NCBI GenBank assembly: GCA_002691645.1
Contig: NZIP01000061.1
Location: 36,112 to 73,822, forward strand
Source: Flavobacteriaceae bacterium
GTDB lineage: Bacteria; Bacteroidota; Bacteroidia; Flavobacteriales; Flavobacteriaceae
Length of the DNA stretch: 37,711 bases
Reading direction: 5' to 3'
Shown: positions 1 through 6,522 of the stretch, one piece after another
Layout: every line of letters starts with the position of its first letter
Numbering within the stretch: the first letter of the stretch is position 1
Notes under the pieces: generated by a model
What the model saw: the letters and a program-made list of their open reading frames with translations, nothing else
What the model was told of the DNA's origin: nothing
The model's database searches: none
Made by a program: the position numbers and the translations under genes

Positions 1-1
1 T

Positions 2-265
2 CGCGGAAGTGACGGCCTGAGAGTTTTCGAATTTACCAATACAGGAGATGCGCCTTTAGTAATCACAAATGTTCGTTCAAGTTGTGGATGTACTATTCCT
101 AAAAAACCTGAAGAACCTATTTTGCCTGGTCAACAGGGAAAAATTGAAGTTCAATACGACACTAATCGTGCGGCTGGCCCATTTAGGAAAGCGATTACAG
201 TAAGCTCTAATGCAAGTAATCCGACTAAAATATTGAAAATCAAAGGTGAACTCATCGAAAAATAG
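2..265 (+). CDS. DUF1573 domain protein, C-terminal fragment
   Basis: This is the last 87 codons of a gene that enters from the left edge; the frame is open from base 2 to the TAG at 263-265. The translation runs through FEFTNTGDAPLVI, SSCGCT and IKGEL, the typical pattern of DUF1573, an immunoglobulin-like beta-sandwich common in exported Bacteroidota proteins, with the CGC signature. The N-terminus, probably with a signal peptide, lies outside the window. It ends 3 bp before the aminotransferase start and may share its transcript. The precise function of DUF1573 proteins is unknown. Confidence 0.85.
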   Translation, partial: RGSDGLRVFEFTNTGDAPLVITNVRSSCGCTIPKKPEEPILPGQQGKIEVQYDTNRAAGPFRKAITVSSNASNPTKILKIKGELIEK

Positions 266-268
266 TTT

Positions 269-1474
269 ATGACTAGACCTTTTTTATCTAATCGGGTCAA
301 ACAAATGCCCGCATCCCCTATTCGTAAACTAGTTCCCTATGCGGATTATGCGAAATCAAAGGGTATTGAAGTAATACACCTCAACATAGGTCAACCCGAT
401 ATCGAAACCCCTCAGCAAGTTCTCGACGAGATTCAGCACTACGCAGATAAAGTTTTAGCTTATGGCCCATCCCAAGGACTGCTCGAATTACGAACAAAGC
501 TCAGTTCTTATTACGCACAATTCGGAATTGAGGTAACTGCTGAAGACATTGCAATTACCACAGGAGGATCTGAAGCGCTATCAATTCTAATGGGTAGTTT
601 ATGTGATTCTGGGGATAACGTCATTATACCTGAACCCTTTTATGCCAATTACAATGGTTTTGCCTCTTCCTATGCGATTGAAGTTCGCTCGATTGCTTCT
701 ACTATTGAAAATAATTTCGCGCTTCCGGATGTAGCATTGATAGAATCCCAAATCAATGAGAAAACTAAGGCCATATTAATTTGTAATCCAGGAAATCCTA
801 CGGGTTATCTCTATACAGATCAAGAATTAAATGCATTAAAAGCACTCGCTCTGAAGTATAATTTATTTTTAATAGCTGACGAAGTGTATCGAGAATTTGT
901 ATATGAAAATCAAGAGCACACTTCAGTTCTCAATCTAGAAGGATGTGAAGAGCACGTTATTGTGGTAGATTCATTTTCCAAACGTTATAGTATGTGTGGA
1001 GCGCGTGTTGGTTGCATAGTATCAAAGAATAAAGAACTCAACGAAGCGGTTTTAAAGTTTGCCCAAGCGAGACTTTGTCCTCCAACTTTGGCTCAATTAG
1101 CATGTATAGCTGCATTGGATACCGCTCCTTCCTATTTTGGAGCTGTAAATGCAGAGTACGACAAAAGACGTCAACTCCTTATTAGTTCACTTTCAAGTAT
1201 TCCAAAACTAAAAGTTGCATTTCCAAAAGGAGCTTTTTACTGTATGATAGAAATTGAAGATATAGACAGTGCAGATGAATTTGCACAATGGCTATTAGAA
1301 TCTTTCAGCCTAAATGGTCAAACTGTAATGCTCGCTCCAGCCTCTGGATTTTACAGTCATCCCGAATTAGGTAAACGTCAACTTCGAATTGCATACGTAT
1401 TAGAATCATCGCGTTTAGAACAAGCTGTTAATATCCTACACAAAGGTTTAGAACAATACCGCAACCAGAATTAA
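269..1474 (+). CDS. PLP-dependent class I aminotransferase (aspartate aminotransferase-like)
   Basis: A 401-residue fold-type I aminotransferase, cytoplasmic. The visible signature parts are IGQPDIETP near residue 40, the cofactor-contacting NPGNPTG at 173-179, the ADEVYREF motif near 210, and SFSKRY with Lys238 as the likely Schiff-base lysine. A C-terminal RIAY arginine would bind the substrate carboxylate. Length and motifs fit the AspC/AspB subgroup that moves amino groups between aspartate or similar acids and 2-oxoglutarate. The exact substrate cannot be read from sequence. The ATG at 269 is 3 bp after the previous stop, and murB starts 2 bp after the stop, so the three genes look co-transcribed. 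Confidence 0.9.
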   Translation: MTRPFLSNRVKQMPASPIRKLVPYADYAKSKGIEVIHLNIGQPDIETPQQVLDEIQHYADKVLAYGPSQGLLELRTKLSSYYAQFGIEVTAEDIAITTGGSEALSILMGSLCDSGDNVIIPEPFYANYNGFASSYAIEVRSIASTIENNFALPDVALIESQINEKTKAILICNPGNPTGYLYTDQELNALKALALKYNLFLIADEVYREFVYENQEHTSVLNLEGCEEHVIVVDSFSKRYSMCGARVGCIVSKNKELNEAVLKFAQARLCPPTLAQLACIAALDTAPSYFGAVNAEYDKRRQLLISSLSSIPKLKVAFPKGAFYCMIEIEDIDSADEFAQWLLESFSLNGQTVMLAPASGFYSHPELGKRQLRIAYVLESSRLEQAVNILHKGLEQYRNQN

Positions 1475-1476
1475 AC

Positions 1477-2520
1477 TTGAAAATAAATCAATTCATATCG
1501 CTCAAGAATTACAACAGCTTTCAATTAAATGCCCAAAGCCACCATTTCGTCGAACTCCACGAAAGAAGTGATTTTAAAAAACTTTTAGACAAGCACGGAG
1601 GTCAATCGATTTTTACTCTTGGCGGAGGCAGTAATATCTTATTAGTCGAAAAAGAAATTAGTGTTTTAATTGCCCATATCAATACAAAAGGAATACAAAC
1701 AGTCAATGAATCAGATCGAAATGTACAGGTAAAGATTGAGGCAGGTGAAATTTGGGATGATGTTGTTCAATGGACTGTCGAAAGAGGGTACGGAGGAATT
1801 GAAAACCTCACCCTTATTCCTGGCAAGATTGGTGCTGCACCTATTCAAAACATTGGTGCTTACGGAGTTGAACTAAAAGATACTCTTATAGCTTGTGAAT
1901 TTATTGATAAAAGTACCGGTGAGTTAAGAGAGGTTGACAATGCCTTTTGTCAATTTGGATATCGCGATTCAATTTTTAAAAATGAATTGAGGAATAAAGT
2001 AATCATTACCGCAATAACGCTAAACTTGAGTAAAGACGGTTTTCACCAGTATAACACCTCATATGGGGCTATCTCAAATCATCTTCTTGAAAATTTTAGC
2101 AATGAAATAAACCTCACTACCATTCGTGAAACGGTGCGACAAATACGAACATCAAAGCTTCCAGATCCCAAAATCATTGGTAATAGCGGAAGTTTTTTCA
2201 AAAACCCTATTGTAAGTCAACAGCAATTAAAGCACATTCAAGAGCAGTTTCCAGATGTAGTGCATTTTCCCGTGGATAAAGACAAGGTTAAAATAGCCGC
2301 AGGATGGATGATTGAAAAACTCGACGGAAAAAAATGGACAGTTGGTGGAGCTGGAGTTCATCACAAACAGGCTTTGGTTTTAATCAATAAAAAGAATGCC
2401 ACTGGAATGGATCTATTAGAACTTTCAAAGCGTATTCAATCTAATGTTTTTGAACACTTTGGTGTCCACCTAGAAACTGAGGTCAATATAATTGATCATA
2501 AATACACCTGTCAACTTTGA
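1477..2520 (+). CDS. murB: UDP-N-acetylenolpyruvoylglucosamine reductase MurB (TTG start)
   Basis: MurB reduces UDP-GlcNAc-enolpyruvate to UDP-MurNAc with NADPH and FAD, the second step of peptidoglycan precursor synthesis in the cytoplasm. The 347 residues match the longer E. coli-type (type I) MurB. FAD-binding parts are LGGGSNIL near 48-55 and the IPGKIGAAPIQNIGAYG stretch near 114-130. Catalytic positions appear as the arginine of GYRDSIFK (Arg163), the serine of GNSGSFFKNP (Ser239) and a glutamate in HLETEV near 333-335. The start is a TTG at 1477, 2 bp after the previous stop; no ATG lies near and the protein N-terminus fits the family. The stop overlaps the next gene's start. Confidence 0.95.
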   Translation: MKINQFISLKNYNSFQLNAQSHHFVELHERSDFKKLLDKHGGQSIFTLGGGSNILLVEKEISVLIAHINTKGIQTVNESDRNVQVKIEAGEIWDDVVQWTVERGYGGIENLTLIPGKIGAAPIQNIGAYGVELKDTLIACEFIDKSTGELREVDNAFCQFGYRDSIFKNELRNKVIITAITLNLSKDGFHQYNTSYGAISNHLLENFSNEINLTTIRETVRQIRTSKLPDPKIIGNSGSFFKNPIVSQQQLKHIQEQFPDVVHFPVDKDKVKIAAGWMIEKLDGKKWTVGGAGVHHKQALVLINKKNATGMDLLELSKRIQSNVFEHFGVHLETEVNIIDHKYTCQL

Positions 2521-3065
2521 GTCGCACCTATTCTATTGATGAACAAATTATACATCTTCTAAAAGGTAGAGATGAAGACGCTTTGAGGTTAATTTACTAT
2601 CATTATTCGAGTCATCTCAAAGGAATTGCATTTCAAATTGTTCAACAGGATTCCCTTGCTGATGACATTGTACAAGAAAGTATGGTAAAGATTTGGAATA
2701 AATCGGATTCATACGACCCTAAAAAAGCGAAGTTCTTTACTTGGATTTATCAAATTACCAGAAATACGGCTTTAGATAAACTGCGACAAAGAGAAAATAA
2801 TTTCTCACAAAAAATCCAAATGGAGAAATCAAACGTATCAGTTGTAGAGGAATCTTTTTCAGGAGAGCATATAGATATTCAAAAACACATCTCCCAATTA
2901 GGTCAAAAGTATCAAGAGGTTATCGAGCTGTTGTACTTCAAAGGTTTTACCCAAAGTCAAGCAAGTGAACTATTGAACATTCCTCTGGGTACTGTTAAAT
3001 CAAGATTGAAAATTGGTTTAAGAGAACTAAAGAAAATTTACGATTACAAAAGAAAATTAAACTAA
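2517..3065 (+). CDS. ECF RNA polymerase sigma factor (sigma-70 family, RskA-partnered)
   Basis: A 182-residue ECF-type sigma factor. Region 2 spans about residues 20-95, with DIVQESMVKIW and FFTWIYQITRNTALDKLRQRE; region 4 spans about 120-175, with the helix-turn-helix FTQSQASELLNIPLGTVKSRL. There is no region 3 or 1.1, as expected for ECF factors. The start is a TTG at 2517 that overlaps murB's TGA in a TTGA junction. The next gene, starting directly after its TAA, encodes a membrane-bound RskA-like anti-sigma factor, so this sigma is probably held at the membrane and released by an unknown signal. This pair resembles the SigK/RskA arrangement, but the target genes cannot be inferred. Confidence 0.92.
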   Translation: MSRTYSIDEQIIHLLKGRDEDALRLIYYHYSSHLKGIAFQIVQQDSLADDIVQESMVKIWNKSDSYDPKKAKFFTWIYQITRNTALDKLRQRENNFSQKIQMEKSNVSVVEESFSGEHIDIQKHISQLGQKYQEVIELLYFKGFTQSQASELLNIPLGTVKSRLKIGLRELKKIYDYKRKLN

Positions 3066-3863
3066 ATGAGTGCATTAGACCCCAAACTTGATAAAACTCA
3101 GCAAGATGAATTTCACAAGGCATTGTTTGATTGTAATCGAGATGAATTGAATTCCTCTAAGATAGACGAATTGGTTTCAAGCCATCCGGAATTGCAAAAA
3201 AATTATGACGACTATCAAGAGGCCCTTAAACTTCTGGTAAGCTCTAAAGCTATACCTTGTGACCCACGACTATTAGAGGGTACACTTAGTGCCATAAAAT
3301 CCAAGCAAGCTTTCAATTTCGAAAAATTTATGCAGTACGCAGCTGCTTCAATATCAGTGTTTTTGGGAGTTTTATGTTTTCGATTATACCAGAATAATTT
3401 GGAATTAAAAGCAGAACAAGCTCTTGTTCAGTCTCAAATAGTGAATTTAGAAGAAGACGTTAATGTACAACTGGAAGATTTAAGAAATGAATATATCGTG
3501 CTGAACAGTCCTTATACGATAAAAAAAATGATCACAGGAAATTCAAGGGCAAAGCAGTTCAAAGCGGTTGCGTATATTAATCCTATTAAAAAATTGTCAT
3601 ATATCAATGTTCAAAATCTTCCTCAACTTACTGCAGACAAATGCTATCAAATTTGGACGGAAGTAAACGGTGGATTGGTTAGTCTCGGAGTGTTAAAAAA
3701 CCTTGAGGATCCCAAAAAAATGTTGAGAATGCCCTATGCTGAAAATGCACTAAGTTTTATCACTATTGAAGATGAAGGTGGTAATTTCACACCCAACCTA
3801 ATCGATCAAGTCGCCAAAATTTCCTATCAAAATATAATTGCGTCTGATAAAGTATCTTTGTAA
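3066..3863 (+). CDS. RskA-like anti-sigma factor, single-span membrane protein
   Basis: A 265-residue protein with a cytoplasmic N-terminal part (1-85), one hydrophobic span at about 88-106, a short coiled coil at 109-142 and a periplasmic C-terminal domain at about 150-260. The C-terminal domain has the anti-sigma-K (RskA) layout, with VAYINPIKKLSYINVQNLP followed by CYQIWTEVNGG and LGVL. The N-terminal part should bind the sigma factor encoded just upstream; the ATG directly follows that gene's stop. It has Cys23 and Cys65 but no CHCC zinc motif of the ZAS type. Regulated proteolysis is known for RskA but not shown here. Confidence 0.82.
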   Translation: MSALDPKLDKTQQDEFHKALFDCNRDELNSSKIDELVSSHPELQKNYDDYQEALKLLVSSKAIPCDPRLLEGTLSAIKSKQAFNFEKFMQYAAASISVFLGVLCFRLYQNNLELKAEQALVQSQIVNLEEDVNVQLEDLRNEYIVLNSPYTIKKMITGNSRAKQFKAVAYINPIKKLSYINVQNLPQLTADKCYQIWTEVNGGLVSLGVLKNLEDPKKMLRMPYAENALSFITIEDEGGNFTPNLIDQVAKISYQNIIASDKVSL

Positions 3864-3871
3864 AAAAAAGA

Positions 3872-4075
3872 ATGGAAATTATTCTTCTAACCATCGGGCT
3901 ACTCTTACTTGGTTTTGCAGGCATTTCTATAAAACTCTGGGCAAATAAAGATGGCGAGTTTGCCGGTACTTGTGCCTCGCAAAGTCCTTTTTTAAATACT
4001 GAAGGTGAAACCTGTAGTCTTTGTGGAAAAGTACCTTCGAAAGACTGTCAAAATCAGACAATAGACCCGGCTTGA
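3872..4075 (+). CDS. Small single-span four-cysteine membrane protein, candidate NqrM-like factor
   Basis: A 67-residue protein with one strongly hydrophobic N-terminal helix (about 2-22) and a short hydrophilic tail that holds exactly four cysteines: Cys34 in GTCAS, Cys48 and Cys51 in CSLCG, and Cys59. Flavobacterial relatives are often annotated only as membrane or secreted protein. The layout matches NqrM (DUF539), the Na+-NQR maturation factor, which has one helix, four cysteines and an essential Cys33 in Vibrio harveyi. A full nqr-apbE operon lies at 29-37 kb of this window without an nqrM after apbE. The NqrM assignment is an inference from layout; the motifs between cysteines differ from the proteobacterial form. 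It lies between anti-sigma and second sigma genes. Confidence 0.8.
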   Translation: MEIILLTIGLLLLGFAGISIKLWANKDGEFAGTCASQSPFLNTEGETCSLCGKVPSKDCQNQTIDPA

Positions 4076-4611
4076 ATTACCAAGACATTATACCTCTAGC
4101 CCAACAAGGCGATCAAACCGCTTTTCAACATTTATTTGATGAGCATTGGAATTACCTGCACAATTTTCATGCGCAGAAAGAAATGTCTGATGACGAAATT
4201 GAAGACCTGTGTATAGAAACTTTTTCTAAAGCCTTTGAAAAAATAGACAGTTTTAATTTGGATTACAATTTTAAAACTTGGTTGGTTTCCATTTCGAAAA
4301 ACTTGTACATAGATCAAAAAAGAAAAAAGTCAATTGACCAAAGTACATCTCAGTTTAATGCGTCTGTGGAATATCCTGATGAGACACCCTCAATAGAAGA
4401 TCAGCTCATTGAAAAACAACGTCTTAAAGATTTGAGACAAATGATAAAAGAACTTAAACCACAATACAAAAATATTCTTATTCTTAGGTATTTTGAAGAA
4501 TTGACTTATGCTGAAATTGCACAACGCACAAATATTTCTCTGAGCAATGCTAAAGTTTTGGTGATGAGAGCACGAAAAAAGTTGTCTGAAAAAATTGAGA
4601 ATAAGCCGTAA
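4072..4611 (+). CDS. Second ECF RNA polymerase sigma factor
   Basis: A sigma-70 family ECF factor of 179 residues when started at the TTG at 4072, which overlaps the previous stop as TTGA, like the first sigma gene here. A TTG at 4021 would add 17 residues but would overlap the small cysteine protein by 55 bp, so 4072 is preferred. Region 2 includes EIEDLCIETFSKAFEKI and FKTWLVSISKNLYIDQKRKK; region 4 includes ILRYFEELTYAEIAQRTNISLSNAKVLVMRARKKL with a clear helix-turn-helix. No anti-sigma gene follows, since lipA comes next. It may act without a partner or share the upstream anti-sigma. Its regulon is unknown. Confidence 0.88.
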   Translation: MNYQDIIPLAQQGDQTAFQHLFDEHWNYLHNFHAQKEMSDDEIEDLCIETFSKAFEKIDSFNLDYNFKTWLVSISKNLYIDQKRKKSIDQSTSQFNASVEYPDETPSIEDQLIEKQRLKDLRQMIKELKPQYKNILILRYFEELTYAEIAQRTNISLSNAKVLVMRARKKLSEKIENKP

Positions 4612-4616
4612 ATTTG
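4582..4616 (+). promoter_or_regulatory. Candidate promoter for lipA (TTG / TAAATTTG)
   Basis: The -7 box TAAATTTG at 4609-4616 matches the Bacteroidota consensus TAnnTTTG exactly. A TTG at 4582-4584 lies 24 bp upstream, slightly longer than the usual 17-23 bp. The box overlaps the stop of the second sigma gene and lies about 20 bp before the lipA ATG. Judged by eye only. Confidence 0.4.
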
Positions 4617-4637
4617 TGAATAAGAAAACACGAGATC

Positions 4638-5519
4638 ATGGAAGATGTAAAAACAGCTCCAACGGTTAAAACCCCTGTTCAAAAAAAACCCAAATGGTTA
4701 AGGGTTACCTTACCAACAGGTAAAAAGTATACTGAACTTAGAGGTTTAGTGGATAAGTACAAACTCAACACAATATGTACCTCTGGTAGCTGCCCTAATA
4801 TGGGTGAGTGTTGGGGAGAAGGAACGGCCACTTTTATGATTCTAGGTAATATTTGTACTCGATCTTGCGGGTTTTGCGGGGTACAAACTGGAAGACCAAA
4901 TGCAGTGGATTGGGCCGAGCCAGAAAAAGTTGCTCGTTCGATAAAAATAATGGGGATTAAACACGCCGTGATTACCTCTGTGGATAGAGACGATTTAAAA
5001 GATATGGGGTCTGTGATTTGGGCTGAGACTATTTTGGCCATCAAAAGAATGAATCCAAATACCACACTAGAAACATTACTTCCTGATTTCCAAGGAATAA
5101 GTGAGCATCTTGACCGAATTTTAAAAGTAAAACCCGAGGTCATTTCGCACAACATGGAAACCGTAAAAAGACTCACCAGATCAGTGCGTATTCAAGCTAA
5201 ATACGATCGCTCACTAGAAGTTCTGAAGTATTTAAAAGAAAATGGTGCACATCGCACAAAATCAGGTATAATGCTGGGTTTAGGCGAAGAGAAAGAAGAA
5301 GTTTTTGAGTGCCTAGAACACTTGAGGGATGCAAAAGTCGATGTAGTAACACTCGGGCAGTATTTACAACCCAGTAAAAAACACTTATCCGTTCAACGCT
5401 TTGTGTCTCCTGAAGAATTCAAAGAATTTGAAGAATACGGAAAGGCTCTAGGATTTAGACATGTAGAATCAGGACCTCTAGTGCGATCTTCGTACAAAGC
5501 ACATAAACATATTGAGTAG
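4638..5519 (+). CDS. lipA: Lipoyl synthase LipA (radical SAM)
   Basis: LipA inserts two sulfurs into protein-bound octanoyl groups to make the lipoyl cofactor of pyruvate and 2-oxoglutarate dehydrogenases and the glycine cleavage system. The 293 residues carry both iron-sulfur cluster sites: the auxiliary cluster cysteines Cys47, Cys52 and Cys58 in CTSGSCPNMGEC, and the radical-SAM CxxxCxxC Cys73, Cys77 and Cys80 in CTRSCGFC. The conserved C-terminal RSSY serine, which ligates the auxiliary cluster, is present near residue 283. The length is normal. The ATG at 4638 has its own candidate promoter. The last 8 bp overlap the TTG start of gap. Confidence 0.97.
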   Translation: MEDVKTAPTVKTPVQKKPKWLRVTLPTGKKYTELRGLVDKYKLNTICTSGSCPNMGECWGEGTATFMILGNICTRSCGFCGVQTGRPNAVDWAEPEKVARSIKIMGIKHAVITSVDRDDLKDMGSVIWAETILAIKRMNPNTTLETLLPDFQGISEHLDRILKVKPEVISHNMETVKRLTRSVRIQAKYDRSLEVLKYLKENGAHRTKSGIMLGLGEEKEEVFECLEHLRDAKVDVVTLGQYLQPSKKHLSVQRFVSPEEFKEFEEYGKALGFRHVESGPLVRSSYKAHKHIE

Positions 5520-6519
5520 AATACGCGTAGGGATAAACGGTTTTGGTCGAATTGGTAGAACCTTTTTTAGATTGGCATTCGACAGGGCTCCTCATTTGGA
5601 ATTGGTTGTCATAAATGATCTAGGACCTGCAAAGACTCTCGCACATTTACTTAAATACGACAGTATTCATGGAACATGGGATAAAAACATTTCAGTTGAG
5701 AAAAATAGCATTTTAGTAAATCAATCTCCTGTTGATGTACTAAACAAAAAAACAATAGAAGAAATACCCTGGGATGAACACGAGATAGATGTTGTAATTG
5801 AATGCACGGGAAAATTTAAAACCCATAAGGAATTAAGTGCTCACATTAAGGGAGCAGTACAAAAAGTAATTCTTTCAGCACCCAGTTCAGATGACAGTAT
5901 AAAAACCGTGGTTTTAGGTGTTAATGAAAGAGAATTAAACTCCTCCGATGTAATCATTTCTAACGCTTCTTGCACCACCAATAATGCCGCACCAATGGTT
6001 AAGATTATTGACCAGCTCTGTGACATCAATCAACTTTACATTACAACGGTTCACTCCTTTACCTCTGATCAGTCTCTTCACGATCAAATTCATCACGATT
6101 TAAGGAGGGCTAGAGCTGCAACCCAATCAATCATTCCTACAACTACAGGAGCAGCAAAAGCCTTGACTAAAATTTTTCCTCATCTCGCACAATCCATGGG
6201 TGGATGTGGCATAAGAGTACCTGTTTCAAACGGATCCTTGACAGATATAACATTTGTTGTTGATCAAAAAATGGACGTACAAACCATCAATAATGCATTT
6301 AGGATGGCTGCAGGAAATCAAAATTACGATATCATTAATTACACAGAAGACCCGATAGTTTCTTCAGATGTAAACAATAGTTTGTACTCTTGTACGTTTG
6401 ATTCTATGATGACATCAGTAATTGGTAATATGATTAAAATAATTGGCTGGTACGACAATGAAACAGGTTACAGCAGCAGATTAATTGATTTGATAGACCA
6501 CGTTGCTGTGAACAAGTAA
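5512..6519 (+). CDS. gap: Glyceraldehyde-3-phosphate dehydrogenase (TTG start)
   Basis: A 335-residue GAPDH that interconverts glyceraldehyde-3-phosphate and 1,3-bisphosphoglycerate. The N-terminal Rossmann motif GINGFGRIGR and the following INDLGPAKTLAHLLKYDS fit NAD binding. The catalytic cysteine is Cys154 in SNASCTTNN, with His181 in the VHSFTSDQ stretch. The phosphate-binding RRARAATQSIIPTTTGAAKA and the C-terminal WYDNETGYS are present. It is somewhat divergent: SCTTNN replaces SCTTNC, and SDQSLHDQ replaces the usual DQKTLD. It may therefore be a second GAPDH rather than the main glycolytic one. It starts with TTG inside the end of lipA; the kinase gene follows 3 bp after its stop. Confidence 0.95.
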   Translation: MSRIRVGINGFGRIGRTFFRLAFDRAPHLELVVINDLGPAKTLAHLLKYDSIHGTWDKNISVEKNSILVNQSPVDVLNKKTIEEIPWDEHEIDVVIECTGKFKTHKELSAHIKGAVQKVILSAPSSDDSIKTVVLGVNERELNSSDVIISNASCTTNNAAPMVKIIDQLCDINQLYITTVHSFTSDQSLHDQIHHDLRRARAATQSIIPTTTGAAKALTKIFPHLAQSMGGCGIRVPVSNGSLTDITFVVDQKMDVQTINNAFRMAAGNQNYDIINYTEDPIVSSDVNNSLYSCTFDSMMTSVIGNMIKIIGWYDNETGYSSRLIDLIDHVAVNK

Positions 6520-6522
6520 AAC

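Noticed and set aside
4021-4071. N-terminal extension of the second sigma factor from a TTG at 4021
   Set aside because: It would overlap the four-cysteine protein by 55 bp and adds residues not typical for ECF factors; the TTGA junction at 4072 is better.
4679-5176. 165-residue open frame antisense to lipA
   Set aside because: It lies wholly within a perfect lipA gene on the other strand, shows no domain or signal, and has a composition expected for a shadow frame.
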